Positions 54,366-63,944 of a stretch of 64,000 nt of DNA are shown piece after piece. A program made the position numbers and the translations under genes. The notes beneath the pieces are model-generated. The model saw only the letters and a program-made list of their open reading frames with translations, did no database searches and had not been told where the DNA came from. Numbering within the stretch: the first letter of the stretch is position 1; every line of letters begins with the position of its first letter. This DNA comes from Candidatus Electrothrix aestuarii (lineage in GTDB: Bacteria > Desulfobacterota > Desulfobulbia > Desulfobulbales > Desulfobulbaceae), in contig CP159373.1 of NCBI GenBank assembly GCA_032595685.2, positions 2,910,193 to 2,974,192 of the forward strand, read 5' to 3'.

Positions 54366-56453
54366 ATGGGATCGGGACCGGAGTCATTATCCTTTGTAAA
54401 TATCGAATGGCTGAAACAGTTGTATCGACAGCTCAAGCAGTCCGCCGATGAAGAGATACAGGAGCTGGACCGGTTAGAAGATGATTTTTTCAGCCCCTTG
54501 GAATTAATCCGGTTCTATGTCGAACCCTGCCTACAGGCCTTTCGGCCACTTCCGCAACACAGCGGGGTACACTCCCCTGACCCTTGTCAACCTGCCTTTT
54601 CTCTGCTCAATGCTTTTCTGAGCAGTGGTCCCACTACCCACCGGGACGGGAGCCACCAGCTCTTTCTCCTGGGCGATCCAGGGGCTGGCAAGAGTGCGCT
54701 TCTTTTTATGTTGAAGTTGATGCAGCTTGCCGGGTTCTGGCCTAAGAAATACCATTGCCAGCTGCTGAGGCTGGATGAACATACCCTGGATCGGATCGCG
54801 GGCATGGAGGGGAAGGCCAGGACGGTCCTGCTTCTTGATGCCCTGAATGAGGATAAACAGGCCAGGTGCCGAACCCTTGAGCGTCTGCTCCCTCTTTTAC
54901 GGGCCGGAGATGATTTTTACCGGGTGATTATTTCCAGCCGCAGTCATTTTTTTCCAGAGCTGTCCCCGGACAGTACAGGCCGCCTGCGGATCAGGGTTCT
55001 GTCCGGTTATAATTGCCCGGTGCTTTATCTTGCCCCTTTTGCTGCCCACCAGATTCGCCAGGTGATTCAGAAACGACTTGCCCGGAATAAGGAAAATTAC
55101 ATTGGTTTCCAGCGTTTCGGGGTGGAACGCCAAAGGAAAAAAGCTGCTCGGCTGCTCCCCAACCTGGGTGAATTGAGTGGTCGGCCCCTTATTCTTCATC
55201 ATGTGCAGACTCTGTTGCAGATTAAGGAACACCGTCTTCGGGACGGCTATACTATCTATGAAGCCCTGATCCAGTATTGGTTGGATCGGCAGATTGAAAA
55301 TCTGAAGGGGAGCGGCTGCCGTTGCCTGCCCAAGCGTTTTGAGCTCTTTAACGGCTATGTCCGACTGGCTCGCTGGATGGATGAAAAGGGAAATAAGGAG
55401 ATCGGGGTTAGGGAAATCCGGGAGCTTTTCTGCGAAAAGGCGGAGATTTGCCCGCTCCCCCATTGTTCGCCGGATCCGTCGCTTCTCAAAGCGACCAGCA
55501 GGCAGACCTATTGCTTTGCCCATATGACCTATCGGGAATTCCTCCTTGCCCATGCCCTGATCTATGATACTAAGCCCTTTACTACGCCGGTCCGGGCCAC
55601 AGACCAGATTGTGCGCTTTCTTGATCTGGCGCACGGGATCAGCGATTACGTGCATCGCCTGAGTCTCTCCGAATTCAATCCCTTTCGCTATGTAGAGAGC
55701 TACAGGACTATGTTTGCCTGGCAGGATCGGCTGGGACGCCTCCGTAACCGGGTGCTGAAAGGACCGGAGATGATCATGCTGCCGGGCGGGCGCTTCAAAA
55801 TGGGGGATATCCAGGGGGGAGGCTCCGGTGATGCCCGGCCTGTCCATGAGGTGGAACTGAATAATTTTGCCCTGGGCCGTTACCCGGTTACCTTTGAGGA
55901 GTATGATCTCTTTTGCGTGGCCACCGGAAATCGTAAGCCCTCAGATAATGGCTGGGGCAGGGGGAAACGTCCGGTGGTGGATATCAGCTGGCAGGATGCC
56001 AATAATTACTGCGAATGGTTGAGCATGATCACAGGCCGCCCCTACCGCCTGCCCACAGAGGCGGAGTGGGAATACGGCTGCCGGGCGGGCACAGAAACCG
56101 TGTATTTCTTCGGTAATGACGCCCATCTCCTCCATGAATATGCCTGGTTTGCCGAGAATGCCGGAAATATGACCCACCCAATTGGCCAGAAAAAGGCCAA
56201 TGCCTGGGGACTGCATGATCTCTACGGCAATGTCTGGGAGTGGTGCGCTGATAGCTATAAAAAGGATTATTACACGGAACTCCCCATGAGCAACCCGCCC
56301 GGTGCGGAACATGGCGGGGCTGGCCGGGTTTTGCGGGGAGGTTCCTGGGACAGCGGCGAGCGTTTTATCCGCTCCTCCTTCCGTTTTCGCCTTTCTCCGG
56401 GGCTGCGCATTATCCGGGTGGGCTTTCGAGTCGCCCAGGGGTATTTGGAGTAG
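54366..56453 (+). CDS. NACHT ATPase - FGE-like lectin protein, copy 2
   Basis: An intact 695-aa protein, paralogue of the gene at 51227. The NACHT part has P-loop GDPGAGKS (103-110), Walker B TVLLLDALNED and RVIISSRSHFFPE, then a helical winged-helix-like region. From about 465 to the end it is a formylglycine-generating-enzyme-like C-type-lectin domain: [53 protein letters not shown] and RVLRGGSW. Real formylglycine enzymes need catalytic Cys residues that are not evident, so it is probably a ligand-binding sensor of a STAND-type NTPase. A TTG at 54351 could add five residues. Confidence 0.88.
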   Translation: MGSGPESLSFVNIEWLKQLYRQLKQSADEEIQELDRLEDDFFSPLELIRFYVEPCLQAFRPLPQHSGVHSPDPCQPAFSLLNAFLSSGPTTHRDGSHQLFLLGDPGAGKSALLFMLKLMQLAGFWPKKYHCQLLRLDEHTLDRIAGMEGKARTVLLLDALNEDKQARCRTLERLLPLLRAGDDFYRVIISSRSHFFPELSPDSTGRLRIRVLSGYNCPVLYLAPFAAHQIRQVIQKRLARNKENYIGFQRFGVERQRKKAARLLPNLGELSGRPLILHHVQTLLQIKEHRLRDGYTIYEALIQYWLDRQIENLKGSGCRCLPKRFELFNGYVRLARWMDEKGNKEIGVREIRELFCEKAEICPLPHCSPDPSLLKATSRQTYCFAHMTYREFLLAHALIYDTKPFTTPVRATDQIVRFLDLAHGISDYVHRLSLSEFNPFRYVESYRTMFAWQDRLGRLRNRVLKGPEMIMLPGGRFKMGDIQGGGSGDARPVHEVELNNFALGRYPVTFEEYDLFCVATGNRKPSDNGWGRGKRPVVDISWQDANNYCEWLSMITGRPYRLPTEAEWEYGCRAGTETVYFFGNDAHLLHEYAWFAENAGNMTHPIGQKKANAWGLHDLYGNVWEWCADSYKKDYYTELPMSNPPGAEHGGAGRVLRGGSWDSGERFIRSSFRFRLSPGLRIIRVGFRVAQGYLE
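56326..56436 (+). other. Candidate DGR variable region, NACHT copy 2
   Basis: The ending RVLRGGSWDSGERFIRSSFR then FRLSPGLRIIRVGFRVAQ fits the DGR target pattern at the same place as copy 1. Variable codons here are less uniformly NNC (GAC AGC GGC, TTT, TTC, CTT, CTG, ATT ATC CGG), so the signal is weaker. It differs from copy 1 exactly at the positions expected to vary. Confidence 0.45.
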
Positions 56454-56460
56454 GGATGCC

Positions 56461-57885
56461 CTACGCCGTAAACATCTTTCGCACTTCTTTGAGATAATCT
56501 GAATTGCAGATCACGATGGCTCGATTGCCTTCCTGGATATGGGTGGAGCCCACCGCAGTATGCCAGGCCCCTTCACGAAAAACAGAGCCGATGATGATAT
56601 GGCCGGTAAAGGAGGAGTCCAGCGCTGCCAAGGGCTTGCGGGTGATGGGCGAGCCTGGGGCAGCGATCAGGTCCACCACCTCTGCATCAAAGCCGTGCAT
56701 ATGCATCACTGAGAGGAGCTCGCTGCGGCTGATATAGGTGAGGATTTCATTTCCGGCCAGGATTTTTTTATTCAGGACTATATCCGAGCCGCTGGTGGAG
56801 GCCAGGACCATATAGTCCTGATTGCTCACCATGCAGATGGTCTTTTTCAGGCCGCAGCCTGGAACATCCGTGTCTAGGTCCATGAGCTGCTTGGCCAGCA
56901 GGCAACTCATGATATTGGTCTCGTTCTGGCCCGTGGTCGCGATAAAGGTGTCCATATCCGGCAGGCCTGCTTCTTCCAGTATATGTTTGTCCGACCCATC
57001 CCCATGCAGGATCTCGGTATAGGGCAGGGAAGAGGTAAGTTCCAGGGCCCTCTGCTCATCCTGTTCAATCAGGCGCACATTGACTTCTTTGCCCAATAAA
57101 TCAGCCAGGCGGCTTCCAACCAGTCCACCGCCGAGGATCATGATTCGGTTCCGGCGTTGTTGTTGGATGCCGGTCAGCTCCATAAGGCGGGGCAGATCAT
57201 CCTTATTGGCCATGATGAGGACCTGGTCATGGGGCAGGATTTCGTGTTTACCTCCAGGGATAATCGTGGTGATACCCCGTGATATGGCAACAACCCGAAA
57301 GGGGAATTCATGATAATGTTGCGCTATCTCGATCAGGGTTTTATTGGCAAGCGGTGAGTTGTCGCGAATGCGGGCCGCCAGAACCTGCATTTCCCCTAGG
57401 GCTATATCGATGATTTCATCCCCAGAGGTCCGTTTGATCAGGCGGGCGATTTCTTGCGCTGCCAGCTCTTCAGGATGAATGAACAGATTGATTTTCAAAT
57501 CTTCACCCCGCAGGATGGCCTCGCTATGTCCGAAGTCTAACGAGCGAACCCGGGCAATCTTGCAGGTAATGCCGAATTTGTCAGCGATCATAGAGGTCAT
57601 CATATTGACCGCATCATTATCTGTGACCGCAATCAGGTAGTCCATCTGCTCTGCACCGGCTTCCTGCCAGCAGGCAATGCTCATAGCGCTGCCGTTAATA
57701 ATTCGGGCATCGAGGTTGTCATCGGCATAACGAACCAAATCTGGATTCGCTTCTATGGCTGTGACCGAATATTCTTCATCCAGCAGGCGTTTTGCCAGGT
57801 GAAAGCCGATTCCTCCCAGTCCGAGGATGAGAAAATTTTTAGATTCTTTTGTATTCTTCTTGAGCTTTTTCAGCGCGTTCAGCAT
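56461..57885 (-). CDS. trkA: Trk-type potassium uptake regulator TrkA
   Basis: A 474-aa protein with two RCK modules. The first Rossmann motif is LILGLGGIGFHLAKRLL and the second IMILGGGLVGSRLADLL, each followed by a TrkA-C domain. It binds NAD(H)/ATP and gates a TrkH/TrkG channel at the inner membrane; no trkH lies in the window. The gene is convergent with NACHT copy 2, only 7 bp apart. A Lys-rich N-terminus (MLNALKKLKKNTKESKN) precedes the first domain. Confidence 0.94.
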   Translation of the reverse strand: MLNALKKLKKNTKESKNFLILGLGGIGFHLAKRLLDEEYSVTAIEANPDLVRYADDNLDARIINGSAMSIACWQEAGAEQMDYLIAVTDNDAVNMMTSMIADKFGITCKIARVRSLDFGHSEAILRGEDLKINLFIHPEELAAQEIARLIKRTSGDEIIDIALGEMQVLAARIRDNSPLANKTLIEIAQHYHEFPFRVVAISRGITTIIPGGKHEILPHDQVLIMANKDDLPRLMELTGIQQQRRNRIMILGGGLVGSRLADLLGKEVNVRLIEQDEQRALELTSSLPYTEILHGDGSDKHILEEAGLPDMDTFIATTGQNETNIMSCLLAKQLMDLDTDVPGCGLKKTICMVSNQDYMVLASTSGSDIVLNKKILAGNEILTYISRSELLSVMHMHGFDAEVVDLIAAPGSPITRKPLAALDSSFTGHIIIGSVFREGAWHTAVGSTHIQEGNRAIVICNSDYLKEVRKMFTA

Positions 57886-58016
57886 AGGTTTGGCATGGTA
57901 AAGAAAGAGGGGGCGTGATGCCGATTTTCTCGATGGAATCGCATCGCTCTGCCCCTGATGTCATGCTGTCGATGTCGGATAAATTGCTTGCTTTTGCTGT
58001 TCCGACGGGAAATGAT

Positions 58017-58045
58017 TTGACAGCAAGGGGGGCTATGATTAAAAT
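58017..58045 (+). promoter_or_regulatory. Promoter of rpmH-rnpA operon
   Basis: A perfect -35 TTGACA (58017-58022), a 17-bp spacer and TAAAAT (58040-58045) lie about 180 bp upstream of rpmH. The intervening leader has no gene. No DnaA boxes were seen in the region between trkA and rpmH. Confidence 0.8.
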
Positions 58046-58221
58046 ACCTCGTTTTTGAAAATAAATGGCCGGCTTTCATTTATCTCTGATCTGTTCTGCT
58101 GTCGAGCGATTTTCGTATGAGTACTATCCTGAATACCAGACAGATGAGTGTAAGCAAAGGAAAAATATTGATAAGTTCCGGTTTAACTGGTTTACAACAA
58201 GACTGATAAAGGAATTATACC

Positions 58222-58359
58222 ATGAGCAAAAGAACATTTCAGCCCAGTAATCTGAAGCGCAAACGTACCCACGGCTTTCGCGAGCGTATGCAGACCCGTG
58301 CAGGTCAGGCCATTATTAAACGTCGTCGGGCCAAAGGACGGAAACGCCTTTCAGCCTGA
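58222..58359 (+). CDS. rpmH: 50S ribosomal protein L34
   Basis: A 45-aa protein, [20 protein letters not shown] and ending GRKRLSA, the standard bL34 sequence (family length 44-47). AAAGGAATTATACC precedes the ATG. It is the first gene of the conserved rpmH-rnpA-yidD-yidC-jag-mnmE cluster, which lies close to the replication origin in many bacteria. Confidence 0.98.
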   Translation: MSKRTFQPSNLKRKRTHGFRERMQTRAGQAIIKRRRAKGRKRLSA

Positions 58360-58373
58360 TTTGCCTGATTCGT

Positions 58374-58736
58374 ATGCAACGGTTCGGGCAACAGAACTCT
58401 GGACGACTCAGAAAAACTAGGGAGTTCAACAGAGTTTACCGAAACGGTGCGCGGTTGTACGGAAAAGGCTTCACTCTTGTGTATCTGCAGGATGAACAGT
58501 CCGGTAGCCGTTTTTCTGCGAGCCGATTAGGGATTTCTGTGCCGCGTAAGGTCGGCAATGCTGTGCAGCGCAATAGGATTAAACGGATTATTCGAGAGGC
58601 TTTTCGCCTGCATCGGGAGGTCTTTCCCCAAGGCAGTGATGTTGTTTTTACTGTGCGCCCGGGCTTTCCTTTGACCGGGATGCAGGCTGTCCGTGATGCT
58701 GTTGCTGCACTCACCGGATCTGGAGGTTCCAGATAA
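58374..58736 (+). CDS. rnpA: Ribonuclease P protein component
   Basis: A 120-aa basic protein. [20 protein letters not shown] at the N-terminus, [20 protein letters not shown] and IIREAFR form the RnpA signature. It assists the RNase P RNA in removing tRNA 5' leaders. It lies 14 bp after rpmH, and its stop overlaps the yidD start (TAATG). Confidence 0.96.
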   Translation: MQRFGQQNSGRLRKTREFNRVYRNGARLYGKGFTLVYLQDEQSGSRFSASRLGISVPRKVGNAVQRNRIKRIIREAFRLHREVFPQGSDVVFTVRPGFPLTGMQAVRDAVAALTGSGGSR

Positions 58737-59041
58737 TGTGCAATCAGGCGCCCGGACAGTTCGAACACCTCGAACACCTGCCTTCCCCGGATTCGCCGGA
58801 CAGGAATCAGTCCCCGAAAAAAACAGGTATCGTGGCTCTCTTTTTCCTTTTGCTGATAAAAGGGTACCGCTACGGTATCTCGCCGCTTTTCCCCCCCAGC
58901 TGTCGTTATATACCGACCTGTTCGGAATATGCTGTTGAGGCCATTGGCCGATACGGTGCATTGCGTGGGGGGTGGCTTTCCCTGTGTCGCATTCTGCGTT
59001 GTCATCCCTTTGCCTCTGGCGGCTATGACCCGGTTAATTAA
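58736..59041 (+). CDS. yidD: Membrane protein insertion efficiency factor YidD
   Basis: A 101-aa protein. The core [20 protein letters not shown], then [20 protein letters not shown] and [14 protein letters not shown], is diagnostic of YidD, with its three conserved Cys. It carries an unusually long, Pro-rich N-terminus of about 30 residues before the first amphipathic helix, so the true start could be internal; the TAATG overlap with rnpA favours 58736. Confidence 0.95.
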   Translation: MCNQAPGQFEHLEHLPSPDSPDRNQSPKKTGIVALFFLLLIKGYRYGISPLFPPSCRYIPTCSEYAVEAIGRYGALRGGWLSLCRILRCHPFASGGYDPVN

Positions 59042-59109
59042 TCTCTTGCACGCACCGTTCTCAAAGGTTTCCCCTCCAGAGACCCCATTAATTCAAGGAT
59101 AAGATTTTC

Positions 59110-60831
59110 ATGGACATGCAACGGGCCTTTCTGGCTATAATTATTTCATTTGTCATCCTGATAGGGTACCAGCATTATTTTATGCCCGCTGCTCCTCCGG
59201 TGGTTCCGGGGCAGGTTGCGCAACAGGGAGATGGAGCGTCTGGCAGCGCTACCCCGCAAGGCGGGGATACTTCTTCGGCTTCTCCTCAGACCGTATCAAC
59301 AGCCGTTGGGCAGGGGAGTGAAGCAGGCCAGGCTCCGGTAAAGACAACAGTTGCTGTGGACGAGAACGCCCGCGATATCACAGTGAATACCCCGCTCTAT
59401 ACAGCGATTTTTTTTGAGCAGGGCGGTGGCCTGAAGAGCTTTGTCTTAAAAAAATATCGGACAGCAAAGGCCGAGGATGCGCCCTCTATGGAAATGGTGA
59501 CGACCACGAATCCGGCAGAGCTGCCGATGATTTTTTCCCTGGACAACGGTGCAGGCTTAGAATTGCCGTTGTTTAAGGCTGAGGCGACCTCTGTGCAGGT
59601 AGGAGAAGGCGGCCCTGGTCACCTCAAGATGACTGCTATGCAGGCCGATGGGATACGGATTGAGCGCTATCTCACCTTCACCCCGGACACCTATCTAATA
59701 GACAGTAGATATGTGGTGACTAACACCAGTGCTGTTCCTTTGCAGATCAGCCCGGCCCTGGTTATGACCAATGGGCCTTTTGCCTTCGGGGCGGCTAGCG
59801 GAGGCTACCTGTCAGGTGGGGCTACCGGGATGTTCAGCGGACCTGCTGCGTACGTGAGTGGTAAGCTGGAAGAAATAAAAGTGAAAAAATTGGCAAACGG
59901 TCCTTTTGTGCTGCAAGGTGCTGTCCGGTGGGCTGCCCATGTGGATAATTACTTCATGAACGCTTTGATTCCCGGCGGAAATACGGTCGGCGCCTTTACC
60001 GCACAGGGGAAAGATAAGGTCCGTACGGTGTTGTCCAATGGTATTCTGAAACTGAATCCGGAAGAAAGCAAGGAATTCCGTTATGAGGGCTTTTTCGGTC
60101 CCAAGAAATTGGCCTATCTCAAGGCAACGGGCTATGATTTGGCGGAAGCAATCAACTTTGGTTGGTTTGATATTCTGGCCAAACCTATGCTCTATCTGCT
60201 GAATTTTTTCTATTCTGTTTTCGGTAACTACGGTGTCGCTATTATTCTTCTTACCTGTCTGATCAAGGGGACTTTTTGGCCGATTACCCAGAAGGGTATG
60301 AAATCCATGAAGAATATGCAGAAATTGCAACCGAAGGTAGCAAAACTTCGTGAGAAGTATAAAGACGACCCAATGAAGGTGAATCAGGAGATGATGGCCC
60401 TGTATAAAACCTACAAGGTTAATCCTGTAGGCGGCTGTCTTCCTATGTTTATCCAGATTCCCTTTTTCTTTGCCCTGTATCGGGTCTTGATGGCGGCCAT
60501 AGAATTGCGCCATGCCCCGTTTATGTTTTGGATCAATGACCTGTCTGCACCGGATCGTTTGATGGTCGGTTTTGATATTCCTTATTTGCACGGAATACCG
60601 GTCCTGACTATCCTGATGGGTGGATCCATGTACTTACAGCAGAAAATGACACCGACAACGGCAGATCCGACTCAGGCTAAGGTCATGCAATTTCTGCCCA
60701 TTATTTTTACAGCGATGTTTATTAATTTTGCCTCCGGGCTGGTTCTGTACTGGTTTGTCAATAACCTGCTCTCTATTCTGCAGCAGCAGCTTATCAACCG
60801 GCAGACGGGCAGAGGAACAACAACTGCCTGA
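59110..60831 (+). CDS. yidC: Membrane protein insertase YidC
   Basis: A 573-aa insertase of the Gram-negative type. It has an N-terminal TM anchor (FLAIIISFVILIGYQHYFM), a periplasmic beta domain (about 95-340) and the C-terminal five-TM YidC/Oxa1 core with NYGVAIILLTCLIKGTFWPI, then KEKYKDDP-like loop (REKYKDDPMKVNQEMMALYK), GGCLPMFIQIPFFFALY and a last TM (LVLYWFVNNLLSILQQ). The Pro/Gly/Gln/Ser-rich segment at about 30-80 is a linker. It inserts membrane proteins with or without SecYEG. Confidence 0.97.
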   Translation: MDMQRAFLAIIISFVILIGYQHYFMPAAPPVVPGQVAQQGDGASGSATPQGGDTSSASPQTVSTAVGQGSEAGQAPVKTTVAVDENARDITVNTPLYTAIFFEQGGGLKSFVLKKYRTAKAEDAPSMEMVTTTNPAELPMIFSLDNGAGLELPLFKAEATSVQVGEGGPGHLKMTAMQADGIRIERYLTFTPDTYLIDSRYVVTNTSAVPLQISPALVMTNGPFAFGAASGGYLSGGATGMFSGPAAYVSGKLEEIKVKKLANGPFVLQGAVRWAAHVDNYFMNALIPGGNTVGAFTAQGKDKVRTVLSNGILKLNPEESKEFRYEGFFGPKKLAYLKATGYDLAEAINFGWFDILAKPMLYLLNFFYSVFGNYGVAIILLTCLIKGTFWPITQKGMKSMKNMQKLQPKVAKLREKYKDDPMKVNQEMMALYKTYKVNPVGGCLPMFIQIPFFFALYRVLMAAIELRHAPFMFWINDLSAPDRLMVGFDIPYLHGIPVLTILMGGSMYLQQKMTPTTADPTQAKVMQFLPIIFTAMFINFASGLVLYWFVNNLLSILQQQLINRQTGRGTTTA

Positions 60832-60859
60832 GAGAATATTATCTAGAGGAACCGTGGAG

Positions 60860-61846
60860 ATGGTAACAAAAAAAGATTTTTACGGCGGCACGGTCACCGA
60901 TGCCATTGCCGAGGCTTGTCAGGAATTTTCAACTTCTCAGGAAGGGTTGGATATTGAAATTCTTGAGACCGGATCATCGGGTATTTTTGGATTGTGCCGA
61001 AAAAAGGCGCATATCCGCGTAGCGAAGAAAGAGGATGCGGCCTCTTCAGCCGTAGAGGCGGAGAGTGCGAGCAAATCAACTCCTCAAAAGAGCACTCAAA
61101 AGGATGCTCAGGAAAGCAGCAGAGCTGAGCAGGAAAAGAAGAGCATAGCACCTCAAGCACTCCAAAATGAGGAGCGCAGCGAAGAGGGCACAGAAAAAAG
61201 AGCTCCTCAGTCGAAAACAGCACGGGAGAACTCCCGCAAAAACAGTGGGCGGAAAAACAGTAAGAAACCAGCTCCTCGACCGGAGCGACGCAGAGATGAG
61301 GGCTTACCTCCTCCTGAGCTGCCTTCTGATGAAGTCCTGGCCGGAATTCAGGAAGATATTTCCGCCATGCTCAGCATCATGGGTTTTCCCTCAACAGTGA
61401 CCGTCACCTTAGAAAATTATACGGTTGCCTGTCATATCAGTGATGATTATGAGGATGAGCTTGTGGGCAAAGAGGGCAGAACCTTGGACAGCCTGCAATA
61501 TCTCTTGCGTAAAATTACCTCCAGACGCCTTCCAGAGCGGATTATGCTTTCCCTGGATGTGGGAACCTACCGGGAACGACGTGCAGAGGAATTGAAAGAA
61601 CTGGCCCTTGAGCTTGCTGCTCAGGTCCGGGAAGAGGGGAAAACCCAGGCAATCCCAGCCTTAAATCCTTCGGAACGTCGGGTCGTGCATATGGTGTTAC
61701 AGGATGATCATACCATCCGGAGTCGTTCTGTGGGGGCAGGCCTGTTTAAGAAGGTGCTGATTTATAAGCCTGGCCGAAAGAAACCTTATGCGCGCAAAGG
61801 GAAGGGAAAAAAAGAGCAACAGGGCGAGCGTGCTTCCGACAAGTGA
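60860..61846 (+). CDS. jag: Jag/KhpB-type RNA-binding protein
   Basis: A 328-aa protein starting MVTKKDFYGGTVTDAIAEAC with the Jag_N domain (residues 1-52, including IEILETGSSGIFGLCRKKAHI). A long, charged low-complexity linker follows (about 55-165), then a KH-II domain (VACHISDDYEDELVGKEGRT) and an R3H domain (ALNPSERRVVHMVLQDD). The C-terminus is Lys-rich. Jag/KhpB binds RNA and affects cell division in firmicutes. The start at 60860 has GGAG close by; the earlier frame overlaps yidC and is not used. Confidence 0.94.
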   Translation: MVTKKDFYGGTVTDAIAEACQEFSTSQEGLDIEILETGSSGIFGLCRKKAHIRVAKKEDAASSAVEAESASKSTPQKSTQKDAQESSRAEQEKKSIAPQALQNEERSEEGTEKRAPQSKTARENSRKNSGRKNSKKPAPRPERRRDEGLPPPELPSDEVLAGIQEDISAMLSIMGFPSTVTVTLENYTVACHISDDYEDELVGKEGRTLDSLQYLLRKITSRRLPERIMLSLDVGTYRERRAEELKELALELAAQVREEGKTQAIPALNPSERRVVHMVLQDDHTIRSRSVGAGLFKKVLIYKPGRKKPYARKGKGKKEQQGERASDK

Positions 61847-63233
61847 TGAGACCATAGCCGCTATTGCCACGGCACCAGGTATTGGCGGTATCGGTGTTAT
61901 TCGCATCAGCGGCCCGGAATCTGCTGCAATCCTGGGCAGACTTTTTGTTCCGCAGAGGTCGGCAGCCCTGCAAGAGGATGGCCTGCTGCCGAGCCATAGA
62001 CTTTGCTATGGGACGGTCAAAGACCGGCATGGGGCTGTGCTTGATGAGGTTATGGCTGTTTTCATGCGGGCTCCTCATACCTATACCCGGGAGGACGTTG
62101 TTGAGATACAATGTCACGGCAGTTATCTGGTCTTGCAGGCTATACTGGCCGAGATCCTGCTGGTCGGGGCCCGTGCTGCTGAACCGGGTGAATTCACCAA
62201 GCGAGCTTTTCTTGCTGGCCGCATTGATCTGACTCAGGCTGAAGCGGTGATTGACCTGCTCCAGGCCCAGAGCATGGGCGGGGTTGAGCTGGCGGTCAGT
62301 CAGTTGCGCGGAGAGCTGTATGAGCGGATTAGTGCCATCCGTGATGCCCTTATTGAGCTTCTGGCTGTTGTTGAGCTCGCCCTGGATTTCCCTGATGATG
62401 AGACAGATATTCTGGTTGCTGATCGTTTGTTGAACCAGATGCAGATGCAGGTGGAGCAGCCGCTCCAGTTCCTGCTTGCTTTGGCAGATCAGGGCCGGGT
62501 AATTCGTGAAGGGGTGAAAGCGGTTATTGTCGGGCGTCCTAATGTGGGTAAGTCCAGCCTGCTGAATCAGCTTCTTCAGGAAGAACGGGCCTTGGTGACT
62601 GAGATTCCCGGGACTACCCGAGATACCATAGAAGAGCTGATTGCTGTGCAGGGAATTCCTGTGCATCTGGTTGATACAGCAGGTATTCGGGAGCACGAGG
62701 ATGCTGTGGAGGAGCTGGGTATAGAGCGGGCCCGCCAGAAGATGCGGGAGGCTGATCTGGTCCTCTTTGTTGTTGATGCCAGCCGGGGCCTGAGCTCTAT
62801 TGATAAGGAATTATACATATCCCTGGATGATCGCAAGCGGATTGCTGTCCTGAATAAAAAGGATATTGCGGATCAGGAGCTGGCCCAGGAACTGAGCAGC
62901 TTTTTTGCTGCTGTGCCCCAGGTCTGGACTGCGGCCAAGGCTGGAGAAGGTATTTCGGAGTTACGAGATGCCATATATCAAGCGATAGTCGGTGAAAGGG
63001 AAGAAATGAGTGAAGGAATTTCCTGTGCGCCGAATCTTCGCCATAAGATGATTCTGGAAAAAACACTGAGCGCCTGTGTCCAGGCAAGGCAGACCCTGGC
63101 AATGGGAGGGCCTGCTGATCTGCTGGCTGTTGATCTGCGGCTAGCCCTGGACTATCTTGCTGATATTGTCGGCTTGACCACACCTGATGATGTTCTTGAT
63201 GTGCTTTTCAGTCGCTTCTGCATCGGAAAATGA
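61788..63233 (+). CDS. mnmE: tRNA modification GTPase MnmE
   Basis: A 481-aa GTPase that, with MnmG, modifies U34 of certain tRNAs. The N-terminal folate-binding domain has [20 protein letters not shown]. The G domain has [12 protein letters not shown] (G1), GTTRDTIEE (G2), [11 protein letters not shown] (G3) and VLNKKDI (G4). The protein ends FCIGK, the catalytic Cys motif. ATG 61788 gives a 14-residue extension; GTG 61830, behind AGGG, gives the usual family length and may be the real start. The gene overlaps jag. Confidence 0.96.
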   Translation: MRAKGREKKSNRASVLPTSDETIAAIATAPGIGGIGVIRISGPESAAILGRLFVPQRSAALQEDGLLPSHRLCYGTVKDRHGAVLDEVMAVFMRAPHTYTREDVVEIQCHGSYLVLQAILAEILLVGARAAEPGEFTKRAFLAGRIDLTQAEAVIDLLQAQSMGGVELAVSQLRGELYERISAIRDALIELLAVVELALDFPDDETDILVADRLLNQMQMQVEQPLQFLLALADQGRVIREGVKAVIVGRPNVGKSSLLNQLLQEERALVTEIPGTTRDTIEELIAVQGIPVHLVDTAGIREHEDAVEELGIERARQKMREADLVLFVVDASRGLSSIDKELYISLDDRKRIAVLNKKDIADQELAQELSSFFAAVPQVWTAAKAGEGISELRDAIYQAIVGEREEMSEGISCAPNLRHKMILEKTLSACVQARQTLAMGGPADLLAVDLRLALDYLADIVGLTTPDDVLDVLFSRFCIGK

Positions 63234-63312
63234 TCTGCCTGAACTCTTCAGCCGCAAGTAGAGAGAAGGTTAAAAAAATTGAACTACTCATGGGGCGGAG
63301 AAGCTTTTCTCC

Positions 63313-63340
63313 TTGACATTTATACTAGGCACATTGTAGT
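63313..63340 (+). promoter_or_regulatory. Possible thiS promoter
   Basis: A perfect TTGACA (63313-63318), a 16-bp spacer and TGTAGT (63335-63340) lie 110 bp upstream of thiS. An inverted repeat (TATACT...AGTATA) spans 63320-63348 and could bind a regulator. No TPP riboswitch signature was recognised. Confidence 0.45.
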
Positions 63341-63450
63341 AAGTATAGTGTGGTTCTGTATAAATGAGGAGTGACCTCGTTGTAATTATACAGAAAAATC
63401 AGGGTTGGATTTTTTTGCGAAAAAACCATAAGTTTTTTGGAGGAGAAATT

Positions 63451-63660
63451 ATGGAGATCAGGTTAAATGGAGAATCTCGTTTTATTGATAAGGTAACGAA
63501 GATGAGCGTTGCCGGTCTGCTGGAAATGGAGCAGGTTGCTTCCCCGGAGATGGTGGCTGTGCAGCTGAACGGCGAGATTGTTGATCGGAGTACCTATCAT
63601 AACACTATGATTGTGGACAGAAACGAGGTCGATTTCCTATATTTCATGGCAGGTGGTTGA
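63451..63660 (+). CDS. thiS: Sulfur carrier protein ThiS
   Basis: A 69-aa ubiquitin-fold protein, MEIRLNGESRFIDKVTKMSV onward, ending FLYFMAGG with the di-glycine that is adenylated and thiocarboxylated for thiazole synthesis. GGAGGAGAAATT precedes the ATG at 63451. A longer upstream frame (63364) lacks homology. The ThiF/MoeB-type gene at the window edge is its probable activating enzyme. It could also serve another sulfur-transfer pathway. Confidence 0.93.
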   Translation: MEIRLNGESRFIDKVTKMSVAGLLEMEQVASPEMVAVQLNGEIVDRSTYHNTMIVDRNEVDFLYFMAGG

Positions 63661-63758
63661 TATGCAGCCCTTGGCAAAAAGTGAAAAGGGCAAATGATGG
63701 TGCTGGTACAGGAAGTCCCTGCCACCTTCTGAATGCTCCAATTGGAAAAGCTTCTTAC

Positions 63759-63795
63759 GGGATGCGGAAGGTGTTCCGCATCCCTTTTGTATTTT
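63759..63795 (+). terminator. Rho-independent terminator after thiS
   Basis: An 11-bp stem (GGGATGCGGAA / TTCCGCATCCC) with a 4-base loop, followed by TTTTGTATTTTT. A second hairpin, CTCTCGGCCC / GGGCCGAGAG (63818-63843), follows. Their presence between thiS and the ThiF/MoeB gene suggests that transcription is attenuated or separate. Confidence 0.85.
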
Positions 63796-63944
63796 TAATA
63801 TTTTTGTTCTTTTTATTCTCTCGGCCCGGAGGAGGGCCGAGAGGAAAATCTTTATTAAAAGGTGCTGGTGATTTTCTGGATCATCCCTTTGTTCTTATGC
63901 CTTGTTGTCCCCACCCTTGAGGGGTGAGAGAGGAGTTTATATAA

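Noticed and set aside
54366-56453. True formylglycine-generating enzyme activity
   Set aside because: The domain is fused to a NACHT NTPase, lacks an evident catalytic Cys pair, and no sulfatase gene is nearby; a ligand-binding lectin-like role fits better.
57886-58221. Replication origin next to rpmH
   Set aside because: The gene neighbourhood allows it, but no DnaA-box cluster or AT-rich unwinding element was visible and dnaA is not in the window.
63234-63450. TPP riboswitch upstream of thiS
   Set aside because: The conserved thi-box CTGAGA pattern was not found; only a promoter-like sequence and an inverted repeat are present.
63657-63920. 87-aa open frame after thiS
   Set aside because: It spans two terminator-like hairpins and has no family resemblance.
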